Shown in pieces: positions 37,377-48,240 of a DNA stretch of 64,000 bases; position 1 is the stretch's first letter, and the number at the start of each line of letters is the position of its first letter. The DNA comes from Liolophura sinensis (taxonomy: Eukaryota > Mollusca > Polyplacophora > Chitonida > Chitonidae). The position numbers and the translations under genes are program-made. The notes beneath the pieces are model-generated. The model saw only the letters and a list, made by a program, of their open reading frames with translations, made no database searches and was not told the DNA's origin. The stretch spans positions 28,506,402 to 28,570,401 of the forward strand of contig NC_088301.1 in NCBI RefSeq assembly GCF_032854445.1. Reading direction: 5' to 3'.

Positions 37377-40300
37377 CCATGGAAACCAGGGAAATATGCA
37401 ATTTTTTAACAGCTGCCGATGCCTGGCCCAATTCCACATCTTTTAGAACCTTATACATGTGGGTCAGTGATCAGTTGTACTTTTTACAGCAGACTGTATA
37501 TAGTACATTGTGTTTTATATGTACAAATGGTGTGGTTTTTCTACACGTAGATAAAGACATTGAGATTGTCTTGGACTTAGAAGTAAGACACTTGCTCAGT
37601 TAGTTAAATGGGCTTAGCCCAAAGATTTGACGTCTTCTGGGCTACCGAAGGGCACATAACTTATAGTCAAAAGTTGAATATAGTAATGACCAGTCGCAAT
37701 GGTACATAGTACAGTGTAGCCGACTTCAATTAACAAAAAGACCAGGCAAAAATGCAAAAGTGGAAAAACTGTTCCAGTGCTGCTGGTAAGAGGCTAATCC
37801 GACGTATTTTGTGACGAGAAATCCAATGGTGCAAATCGCGTTGTTCTCCGACCAATACTTTTGGCTGTAGCGACAATTGAATGATCATTGATGTCATAGT
37901 CACGTGCCCAGCAACGGCTCTTACTCCATGGAAACCAGGGAAATTGGCAATTTTTTAAACAGCTGCCGATGCCTGGCCCAATTCCGCATCTTTTGGCACC
38001 TTATTGATGTGGGTCAGTGTTCAAGTGAACTTTTTACAGCAGACTGTATCAAGTACCTTGTGATTTTTATGTACAAATGGTGTGGTTTTTCTACACGTAG
38101 ATAAAGACATTGAGATTGTCTTGGACTTAGAAGTAGGACAATTGCTGAGTGAGTTAAATGGGCTTAGCCCAAAGATTTGACGTCTTCTGGGCTACCGAAG
38201 GGCACATAACTTATAGTCAAAAGTTGAATATAGTAATGACCAGTCGCGATGGTACATAGTACAGTGTATCCGATTTCAATTAACAAAAAGACCAGGCAAA
38301 AATGCAAAAGTGGAAAAACTGTTCCAGTGCTGCTGGTAAGAGGCTAATCCGACGTATTTTGTGACGAGAAATCGAATGGTGCTAATCGCGTTGCTCTCCT
38401 ACCAAAACTTCTGGATGTAGCGACAATTAAATGATCATTGATGTCATAGTCACGTGCCCAGCAACGGCTCTTACTCCATGGAAACCAGGGAAATTTGCAA
38501 TTTTTTAACAGCTGCCGATGCCTGGCCCAATTCCGCATCTTTTAGAACCTTATAGATGTGGGTCAGTGATTAGTTGTACTTTTTACAGCAGACTGTATCA
38601 AGTACATTGTGTTTTATATGTACAAATGGTGTGGTTTTTCTACACGTAGATAAAGACATTGAGATTGTCTTGGACTTAGAAGTAAGACAATTGCTCAGTT
38701 AGTTAAATGGGCTTAGCCCAAAGATTTGACGTCTTCTGGGCTACCGAAGGGCACATAACTTTTAGTCAAAAGTGGAATATAGTAATGACCAGTCGCAATG
38801 GTACATAGTACAGTGTAGCCGCCTTCAATTAACAAAAAGACCAGGCAAAAATGCAAAAGTGGAAAAACTGTTCCAGTGCTGCTGGTAAGAGGCTAATCCG
38901 ACGTATTTTGTGACGAGAAATCCAATGGTGCAAATCGCATTGTTCTCCGACCAATACTTTTGGCTGTAGCGACAATTGAATGATCATTGATGTCATAGTC
39001 ACGTGCCCAGCAACGGCTCTTACTCCATGGAAACCAGGGAAATTTGCAATTTTTTAAACAGATGCCGATGCCTGGCCCAATTCCGCATCTTTTGGCACCT
39101 TATTGATGTGGGTCAGTGTTCAAGTGTACTTTTTACAGCAGACTGTATCAAGTACCTTGTAATTTTTATGTACAAATGGTGTGGTTTTTCTACACATAGA
39201 TAAAGACATTGAGATTGTCTTGGACTTAGAAGTAGGACAATTGCTGAGTGAGTTAAATGGGCTTAGCCCAAAGATTTGACGTCTTCTGGGCTACCGAAGG
39301 GCACATAACTTATAGTCAAAAGTTTGAATATAGTAATGACCAGTCGCGATGGTACATAGTACAGTGTATCCGATTTTAAATTAACAAAAAGACCAGGCAA
39401 AAATGCAAAAGTGGAAAAACTGTTCCAGTGCTGCTGGTAAGAGGCTAATCCGACGTATTTTGTGACGAGAAATTGAATGAAGCAAACCGCGTTGCTCTCC
39501 GACCAATACTTTTGGCTGTAGCCACAACTGAATGATCATTGATGTCATAGTCACGTGCCCAGCAACGGCTCTTACTCCATGGAAACCAGGGAAATTTGCA
39601 ATTTTTTAACAGCTGCCGATGCCTGGCCCAATTCCGCATCTTTTAGAACTATATAGATGTGGGTCAGTGATTAGTTGTACTTTTTACAGCAGACTGTATC
39701 TAGTACATTTTGTTTTTTATGTACAAATGGTGTGGTTTTTCTACACGTAGATAAAGACATTGAGATTGTCTTGGACTTAGAAGTAAGACAATTGCTGAGT
39801 GAGTAAAATGGGCTTAGCCCAAAGATTTGACGTCTTCTGGGCTACCGAAGGGCACATAACTTATAGTCAAAAGTTGAATATAGTAATGACCAGTCGCGAT
39901 GGTACATAGTACAGTGTAGCCGATTTCAATTAACAAAAAGACCAGGCAAAAATGCAACAGTGGAAAAACCGTTCCAGTGCTGCTGGTAAGAGGCTAATCC
40001 GACGTATTTTATGACGAGATATCGAATGGTGCAAATCCCGTTGCTCTCCGACCAATACTTTTGGCTGTAGCGACAATTCAATGATCATTGATGTCATAGT
40101 CACGTGCCCAGCAACGGCTCTTACTCCATGGAAACCAGGGAAATATGCAATTTTTTAACAGCTGCCGATGCCTGGCCCAATTCCACATCTTTTAGAACCT
40201 TATAGTTGTGGGTCAGTGATCAGTTGTACTTTTTACAGCAGACTGTATCTAGTACATTGTGTTTTATATGTACAAATGGTGTGGTTTTTCTACACGTAGA

Positions 40301-41093
40301 TAAAGACATTGAGATTGTCTTGGACTTAGAAGTAAGACAATTGCTCAGTTAGTTAAATGGGCTTAGCCCAAAGATTTGACGTCTTCTGGGCTACCGAAGG
40401 GCACATAACTTATAGTCAAAAGTTGAATATAGTAATGACCAGTCGGAATGGTACATAGTACAGTGTAGCCGACTTCAATTAACAAAAAGACCGGGCAAAA
40501 ATGCAAAAGTGGAAAAACTGTTCCAGTGCTGCTGGTAAGAGGCTAATCCGACGTATTTTGTGACGAGAAATCCAATGGTGCAAATCGCGTTGTTCTCCGA
40601 CCAATACTTTTGGCTGTCGCGAACATTGAATGATCATTGATGTCATAGTCACGTGCCCAGCAACGGCTCTTACTCCATGGAAACCAGGGAAATTTGCAAT
40701 TTTTTAAACAGCTGCCGATGCCTGGCCCAATTCCGCATCTTTTGGCACCTTATTGATGTGGGTCAGTGTTCAAGTGTACTTTTTACAGCAGACTGTATCT
40801 AGTACCTTGTGATTTTTATGTACAAATGGTGTGGTTTTTCTACACGTAGATAAAGACATTGAGATTGTCTTGGACTTAGAAGTAGGACAATTGCTGAGTG
40901 AGTTAAATGGGCTTAGCCCAAAGATTTGACGTCTTCTGGGCTACCGAAGGGCACATAACTTATAGTCAAAAGTTGAATATAGTAATGACCAGTCGCGATG
41001 GTACATAGTACAGTGTATCCGATTTCAAATTAACAAAAAGACCAGGCAAAAATGCAAAAGTGGAAAAACTGTTCCAGTGCTGCTGGTAAGAGG
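37377..41093 (+). repeat. Domain III block with near A/B alternation, 7 monomers
   Basis: Anchors 37556, 38106, 38655, 39205, 39756, 40305, 40855; types B A B A B B A. The first monomer resembles position 5 of the 7-mer (AAATATGCAA, TTCCACATC, CTCAGTTAG, CGCAATGG). The segment about 39.45-39.95 kb recurs at about 41.09-41.60 and 44.39-44.90 kb, sharing GAGTGAGTAAAATGGG. Confidence 0.78.
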
Positions 41094-44000
41094 CTAATCC
41101 GACGTATTTTGTGACGAGAAATTGAATGGTGCAAACCGCGTTGCTCTCCGACCAATACTTTTGGCTGTAGCCACAACTGAATGATCATTGATGTCATAGT
41201 CACGTGCCCAGCAACGGCTCTTACTCCATGGAAACCAGGGAAATTTGCAATTTTTTAACAGCTGCCGATGCCTGGCCCAATTCCGCATCTTTTAGAACCT
41301 TATAGATGTGGGTCAGTGATTAGTTGTACTTTTTACAGCAGACTGTATCTAGTACATTGTGTTTTTTATGTACAAATGGTGTGGTTTTTCTACACGTAGA
41401 TAAAGACATTGAGATTGTCTTGGACTTAGAAGTAAGACAATTGCTGAGTGAGTAAAATGGGCTTAGCCCAAAGATTTGACGTCTTCTGGGCTACCGAAGG
41501 GCACATAACTTATAGTCAAAAGTTGAATATAGTAATGACCAGTCGCGATGGTACATAGTACAGTGTAGCCGATTTCAATTAACAAAAAAACCAGGCAAAA
41601 ATGCAAAAGTGGAAAAACCGTTCCAGTGCTGCTAGTAAGAGGCTAATCCGACGTATTTTGTGACGAGAAATCCAATGGTGCAAATCGCGTTTCTCTCCGA
41701 CCAATACTTTTGGCTGTAGCCACAATTGAATGATCATTGATGTCATAATCACGTGCCCAGCAACGGCTCTTACTCCATGGAAACCAGGGAAATTTGCAAT
41801 TTTTTAAACAGCTGCCGATGCCTGGCCCAATTCCGCATCTTTTGGCACCTTTTTTATGAGGGTCAGTGTTTAAATGTACTTTTTACAGCAGACTGTATCA
41901 AGTACCTTGTGTTTTTTATGTACAAATGGTTTGGTTTTTCTACACGTAGATAAAGACATTGAGATTGTCTTGGACTTAGAAGTAAGACAATTGCTGGGTG
42001 AGTTAAATGGGCTTAGCCCAAAGATTTGACGTCTTCTGGGCTACCGAAGGGCACATAACATATAGTCAAAAGTTGAATATAGTAATGACCAGTCGCGATG
42101 GTACATAGTACAGTGTAGCCGATTTCAATTACCAAAAAGACCAGGCAAAAATGCAAAAGTGGAAAAACCGTTCCAGTGCTGCTGGTAAGAGGCTAATCCG
42201 ACGTATTTTGTGACGAGAAATCCAATGGTGCATATCGCGTTGCTCTCCGACCAGTACTTTTGGCTGTAGCCACAATTGAATGATCATTGATGTCATAATC
42301 ATGTGCCCAACAACGGCTCTTACTCCATGGAAACCAGGGAAATATGCAAATTTTTAACAGCTGCCGATGCCTGGCCCAAATCCGCATCTTTTAGAACCTT
42401 ATTGATGTGGGTCAGTGATCAGTTGTACTTTTTACAGCAGACTGTATCTAGTACATTGTGTTTTTATGTAGGAATGGTGTGGTTTTTCTACACGTAGATA
42501 AAGACATTGAGATTGTCTTGGACTTAGAAGTAAGGCAATTGCTGAGTGAGTTAAATGGGCTTAGCCCAAAGATTTGACGTCTTCTGGGCTACCGAAGGGC
42601 ACATAACTTATAGTCAAAAGTTGAATATAGTAATGACCAGTCGCAATGGTACATAGTACAGTGAAGCCGATTTAAATTAAGTAAAAAAAACCACGCAAAA
42701 ATGCAAAAGTGGAAAAACCGTTCCAGTGCTGCTAGTAAGAGGCTAATCCGACGTATTTTGTGACGAGAAATCCAATGGTGCAAATCGCGTTGCTCTCCGA
42801 CCAATACTTTTGGCTGTAGCCACAATTGAATGATCATTGATGTCATAGTCACGTGCCCAACAACGGCTCTTACTCCATGGAAACCAGGGAAATTTGCAAT
42901 TTTTTAAACAGCTGCCGATGCCTGGCCCAATTTCGCATCTTTTAGAACCTTATAGATGTGGGTCAGTGTTCAAGTGTACTTTTTACAGCAGACTGTATGA
43001 AGTACCTTGTGTTTTTTCATGTACAAATGGTGTGGTTTTTCTACACGTAGATAAATACATTGAGATTGTCTTGGACTTAGAAGTAAGACAATTGCTGGGT
43101 GAGTTATATAGGCTTAGCCCAAAGATTTGACGTCTTCTGGGCTACCGAAGGGCACATAACTTATAGTCAAAAGTTGAATATAGTAATGACCAGTCGCGAT
43201 GGTACATAGTACAGTGTAGCCGATTTCAATTAACAAAAAGACCGGGCAAAAAAGCAAAAGTGGAAAAACCGTTCCAGTGCTGCTGGTAAGAGGCTAATCC
43301 GACGTATTTTGTGACGAGAAATCCAATGGTGCAAATCGCGTTGCTCTCCGACCAAAACTTCTGGCTGTAGCGACAATTAAATGATCATTGATGTCATAGT
43401 CACGTGCCCAGCAACGGCTCTTACTCCATGGAAACCAGGGAAATATGCAATTTTTTAACAGCTGCCGATGCCTGGCCCAATTCCGCATCTTTTAGAACCT
43501 TATAGATGTGGGTCAGTGATCAGTTGTACTTTTTACAGCAGACTGTATCTAGTACATTGTGTTTTATATGTACAAATGGTGTGGTTTTTCTACACGTAGA
43601 TAAAGACATTGAGATTGTCTTGGACTTAGAAGTAAGACAATTGCTCAGTTACTTAAATGGGCTTAGCCCAAAGATTTGACGTCTTCTGGGCTACCGAAGG
43701 GCACATAACTTATAGTCAAAAGTTGAATATAGTAATGACCAGTCGCGATGGTACATAGTACAGTGTAGCCGACTTCAATTGACAAAAAGACCAGGCAAAA
43801 ATGCAAAAGTGGAAAAACTGTTCCAGTGCTGCTGGTAAGAGGCTAATCCGATGTATTTTGTGACGAGAAATCCAATGGTGCAAATCGCGTTGCTCTCCGA
43901 CCAATACTTTTGGCTGTAGCCACAATTGAATGATCATTGATGTCATAGTCACGTGCCCAGCAACGGCTCTTACTCCATGGAAACCAGAGAAATTTGCAAT

Positions 44001-44392
44001 TTTTTAAACAGCTGCCGATGCCTGGCCCAATTCCGCATCTTTTGGCACCTTTTTTATGTGGGTCAGTGTTTAAGTGTACTTTTTACAGCAGACTGTATCA
44101 AGTACCTTGTGTTTTTTATGTACAAATGGTTTGGTTTTTCTACACGTAGATAAAGACATTGAGATTGTCTTGGATTTAGAAGTAAGACAGTTGCTGAGTG
44201 AGTTAAATGGGCTAAGCCCAAAGATTTGACGTCTTCTGGGCTACCGAAGGGCACATAACTTATAGTCAAAAGTTGAATATAGTAATGACCAGTCGCGATG
44301 GTACATAGTACAGTGTAGCCGATTTCAATTAACAAAAGGACCAGGCAAAAATGCAAAAGTGGAAAAACTGTTCCAGTGCTGCTGGTAAGAGG
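41094..44392 (+). repeat. 6-monomer higher-order unit (3299 bp)
   Basis: Anchors 41405, 41955, 42503, 43056, 43605, 44155; types B A B C B A. It is repeated at 44393-48240, first at offset 3299 and then at 3848-3849 after an added monomer. Private markers: GTTTAAATGTAC, CATAACATATAG and CAATTACCAAAAAG (monomer 2), ATATGCAAATTTTTAACAG and GATTTAAATTAAG (monomer 3), AATTTCGCATC, ATAAATACATTG and GTTATATAGGC (monomer 4), TTCAATTGACAAAAAG and CCGATGTATTTTG (monomer 5). Confidence 0.88.
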
Positions 44393-44687
44393 CTAATCCG
44401 ACGTATTTTGTGACGAGAAATTGAATGGTGCAAACCGCGTTGCTCTCCGACCAATACTTTTGGCTGTAGCCACAACTGAATGATCATTGATGTCATAGTC
44501 ACGTGCCCAGCAACGGCTCTTACTCCATGGAAACCAGGGAAATTTGCAATTTTTTAACAGCTGCCGATGCCTGGCCCAATTCCGCATCTTTTAGAACCTT
44601 ATAGATGTGGGTCAGTGATTAGTTGTACTTTTTACAGCAGACTGTATCTAGTACATTGTGTTTTTTATGTACAAATGGTGTGGTTTT

Positions 44688-44792
44688 TCTACACGTAGAT
44701 AAAGACATTGAGATTGTCTTGGACTTAGAAGTAAGACAATTGCTGAGTGAGTAAAATGGGCTTAGCCCAAAGATTTGACGTCTTCTGGGCTA
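44688..44792. other. Inverted-repeat cluster inside the monomer
   Basis: Five dyads lie within 105 bp: TCTAC-AC-GTAGA (44688-44699); AAGACA-7 nt-TGTCTT (44702-44720); CTTA-GAAG-TAAG (44724-44735); GGGC-TTA-GCCC (44758-44768); and TAGCCCA AAGA - 7-nt loop - TCTT C TGGGCTA (44763-44792), an 11-bp stem with a single bulged C. The last two overlap in GCCC and would be mutually exclusive. The same arrangement recurs in most monomers, with one mismatch in the long stem of many domain II copies. Dyad symmetry enrichment is known from several centromeric satellites; a role here is inference. Confidence 0.75.
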
Positions 44793-45027
44793 CCGAAGGG
44801 CACATAACTTATAGTCAAAAGTTGAATATAGTAATGACCAGTCGCGATGGTACATAGTACAGTGTAGCCGATTTCAATTAACAAAAAAACCAGGCAAAAA
44901 TGCAAAAGTGGAAAAACCGTTCCAGTGCTGCTAGTAAGAGGCTAATCCGACGTATTTTGTGACGAGAAATCCAATGGTGCAAATCGCGTTTCTCTCCGAC
45001 CAATACTTTTGGCTGTAGCCACAATTG

Positions 45028-45054
45028 AATGATCATTGATGTCATAGTCACGTG
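45028..45054. promoter_or_regulatory. 10-bp palindrome AATGATCATT next to a CACGTG E-box
   Basis: AATGATCATT (45028-45037) is a perfect palindrome, followed 11 bp later by CACGTG (45049-45054), the canonical binding core of many bHLH factors. The pair recurs in most monomers at the same spacing. Where CACGTG is lost it is usually by one change: CATTTGCCC at about 1625 and 2175, CACATGCCC in several domain II copies, CATGTGCCC at 42300 and 45600, CAAGTGCCC at about 59909 and 61551. Binding is not shown by sequence alone. Confidence 0.45.
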
Positions 45055-45073
45055 CCCAGCAACGGCTCTTACT

Positions 45074-45623
45074 CCATGGAAACCAGGGAAATTTGCAATT
45101 TTTTAAACAGCTGCCGATGCCTGGCCCAATTCCGCATCTTTTGGCACCTTTTTTATGTGGGTCAGTGTTTAAATGTACTTTTTACAGCAGACTGTATCAA
45201 GTACCTTGTGTTTTTTATGTACAAATGGTTTGGTTTTTCTACACGTAGATAAAGACATTGAGATTGTCTTGGACTTAGAAGTAAGACAATTGCTGGGTGA
45301 GTTAAATGGGCTTAGCCCAAAGATTTGACGTCTTCTGGGCTACCGAAGGGCACATAACATATAGTCAAAAGTTGAATATAGTAATGACCAGTCGCGATGG
45401 TACATAGTACAGTGTAGCCGATTTCAATTACCAAAAAGACCAGGCAAAAATGCAAAAGTGGAAAAACCGTTCCAGTGCTGCTGGTAAGAGGCTAATCCGA
45501 CGTATTTTCTGACGAGAAATCCAATAGTGCATATCGCGTTGCTCTCCGACCAGTACTTTTGGCTGTAGCCACAATTGAATGATCATTGATGTCATAATCA
45601 TGTGCCCAGCAACGGCTCTTACT
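45074..45623 (+). repeat. Tandemly duplicated A monomer, first copy
   Basis: Nearly identical to the next 550 bp. Both share TTTTTTATGTGGG, GTTTAAATGTAC, CATAACATATAG, CAATTACCAAAAAG, ATTTTCTGACGAG and CCAGTACTTTTGG. Differences seen include AAAAAGACCAGG here against AAAAAGAACAGG, and CCAATAGTGC against CCAATGGTGC. Confidence 0.9.
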
Positions 45624-46173
45624 CCATGGAAACCAGGGAAATTTGCAATTTTTTAAACAGCTGCCGATGCCTGGCCCAATTCCGCATCTTTTGGCACCTT
45701 TTTTATGTGGGTCAGTGTTTAAATGTACTTTTTACAGCAGACTGTATCAAGTACCTTGTGTTTTTTATGTACAAATGGTTTGGTTTTTCTACACGTAGAT
45801 AAAGACATTGAGATTGTCTTGGACTTAGAAGTAAGACAATTGCTGGGTGAGTTAAATGGGCTTAGCCCAAAGATTTGACGTCTTCTGGGCTACCGAAGGG
45901 CACATAACATATAGTCAAAAGTTGAATATAGTAATGACCAGTCGCGATGGTACATAGTACAGTGTAGCCGATTTCAATTACCAAAAAGAACAGGCAAAAA
46001 TGCAAAAGTGGAAAAACCGTTCCAGTGCTGCTGGTAAGAGGCTAATCCGACGTATTTTCTGACGAGAAATCCAATGGTGCATATCGCGTTGCTCTCCGAC
46101 CAGTACTTTTGGCTGTAGCCACAATTGAATGATCATTGATGTCATAATCATGTGCCCAACAACGGCTCTTACT
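45624..46173 (+). repeat. Tandemly duplicated A monomer, second copy
   Basis: Second member of the pair beginning at 45074. The equivalent place in the unit at 41.1-44.4 kb has only one such monomer (41.77-42.32 kb), so the duplication arose after, or was lost from one of, the higher-order copies. Confidence 0.9.
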
Positions 46174-48240
46174 CCATGGAAACCAGGGAAATATGCAAAT
46201 TTTTAACAGCTGCCGATGCCTGGCCCAAATCCGCATCTTTTAGAACCTTATTGATGTGGGTCAGTGATCAGTTGTACTTTTTACAGCAGACTGTATCTAG
46301 TACATTGTGTTTTTATGTAGGAATGGTGTGGTTTTTCTACACGTAGATAAAGACATTGAGATTGTCTTGGACTTAGAAGTAAGGCAATTGCTGAGTGAGT
46401 TAAATGGGCTTAGCCCAAAGATTTGACGTCTTCTGGGCTACCGAAGGGCACATAACTTATAGTCAAAAGTTGAATATAGTAATGACCAGTCGCAATGGTA
46501 CATAGTACAGTGAAGCCGATTTAAATTAAGCAAAAAAAACCAGGCAAAAATGCAAAAGTGGAAAAACCGTTCCAGTGCTGCTAGTAAGAGGCTAATCCGA
46601 CGTATTTTGTGACGAGAAATCCAATGGTGCAAATCGCGTTGCTCTCCGACCAATACTTTTGGCTGTAGCCACAATTGAATGATCATTGATGTCATAGTCA
46701 CGTGCCCAACAACGGCTCTTACTCCATGGAAACCAGGGAAATTTGCAATTTTTTAAACAGCTGCCGATGCCTGGCCCAATTTCGCATCTTTTAGAACCTT
46801 ATAGATGTGGGTCAGTGTTCAAGTGTACTTTTTACAGCAGACTGTATGAAGTACCTTGTGTTTTTCATGTACAAATGGTGTGGTTTTTCTACACGTAGAT
46901 AAATACATTGAGATTGTCTTGGACTTAGAAGTAAGACAATTGCTGGGTGAGTTATATAGGCTTAGCCCAAAGATTTGACGTCTTCTGGGCTACCGAAGGG
47001 CACATAACTTATAGTCAAAAGTTGAATATAGTAATGACCAGTGGCGATGGTACATAGTACAGTGTAGCCGATTTCAATTAACAAAAAGACCGGGCAAAAA
47101 AGCAAAAGTGGAAAAACCGTTCCAGTGCTGCTGGTAAGAGGCTAATCCGACGTATTTTGTGACGAGAAATCCAATGGTGCAAATCGCGTTGCTCTCCGAC
47201 CAAAACTTCTGGCTGTAGCGACAATTAAATGATCATTGATGTCATAGTCACGTGCCCAGCAACGGCTCTTACTCCATGGAAACCAGGGAAATATGCAATT
47301 TTTTAACAGCTGCCGATGCCTGGCCCAATTCCACATCTTTTAGAACCTTATAGATGTGGGTCAGTGATCAGTTGTACTTTTTACAGCAGACTGTATCTAG
47401 TACATTGTGTTTTATATGTACAAATGGTGTGGTTTTTCTACACGTAGATAAAGACATTGAGATTGTCTTGGACTTAGAAGTAAGACAATTGCTCAGTTAG
47501 TTAAATGGGCTTAGCCCAAAGATTTGACGTCTTCTGGGCTACCGAAGGGCACATAACTTATAGTCAAAAGTTGAATATAGTAATGACCAGTCGGAATGGT
47601 ACATAGTACAGTGTAGCCGACTTCAATTGACAAAAAGACCAGGCAAAAATGCAAAAGTGGAAAAACTGTTCCAGTGCTGCTGGTAAGAGGCTAATCCGAT
47701 GTATTTTGTGACGAGAAATCCAATGGTGCAAATCGCGTTGATCTCCGACCAATACTTTTGGCTGTAGCCACAACTGAATGATCATTGATGTCATAGTCAC
47801 GTGCCCAGCAACGGCTCTTACTCCATGGAAACCAGAGAATTTTGCAATTTTTTAAACAGCTGCCGATGCCTGGCCCAATTCCGCATCTTTTGGCACCTTT
47901 TTTATGTGGGTCAGTGTTTAAGTGTACTTTTTACAGCAGACTGTATGAAGTACCTTGTGTTTTTTATGTACAAATGGTTTGGTTTTTCTACACGTAGATA
48001 AAGACATTGAGATTGTCTTGGATTTAGAAGTAAGACAGTTGCTGAGTGAGTTAAATGGGCTTAGCCCAAAGATTTGACGTCTTCTGGGCTACCGAAGGGC
48101 ACATAACTTATAGTCAAAAGTTGAATATAGTAATGACCAGTCGCGATGGTACATAGTACAGTGTAGCCGATTTCAATTAACAAAAAGACCAGGCAAAAAT
48201 GCAAAAGTGGAAAAACTGTTCCAGTGCTGCTGGTAAGAGG

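Larger units (their letters stand above)
44525..45073 (+). repeat. Reference B monomer used for motif positions
   Basis: A clean 549-bp copy beginning at CCATGG. In order: CCATGG (44525), CAGCTG (44558), T-tracts (about 44630, 44661 and 44684), hairpin-rich stretch (44688-44792), TCGCGA (44842), GTAC-ATA-GTAC (44850-44860), A-tracts (44883-44916), palindrome AATGATCATT (45028) and CACGTG (45049). No internal subrepeat of about 183 bp was evident by eye, and both strands contain stops in every frame within one or two monomers. Confidence 0.85.
44393..48240 (+). repeat. Second copy of the 6-mer unit, expanded to 7 monomers
   Basis: Anchors 44704, 45254, 45804, 46352, 46904, 47453, 48003; types B A A B C B A. 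It matches 41094-44392 with one additional A monomer (45074-45623 and 45624-46173 are near copies). The copy after it, at about 48.24 kb, begins with GAAATTGAATGG like the unit start but then diverges, so the unit does not continue. Confidence 0.87.

Noticed and set aside
44525-45073. Internal ~183-bp subrepeat (trimer origin of the monomer)
   Set aside because: Comparing thirds of the monomer by eye showed only short chance similarities such as TACAG near GTAT; no aligned subrepeat.
45009-45079. Possible Pol III A/B boxes (TGGCTGTAGC, then GGCTCTTACTCC)
   Set aside because: Both deviate at conserved positions, the spacing is long for a tRNA-derived promoter, and no tRNA fold or terminator placement supports it. 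No SINE-like tail is present.
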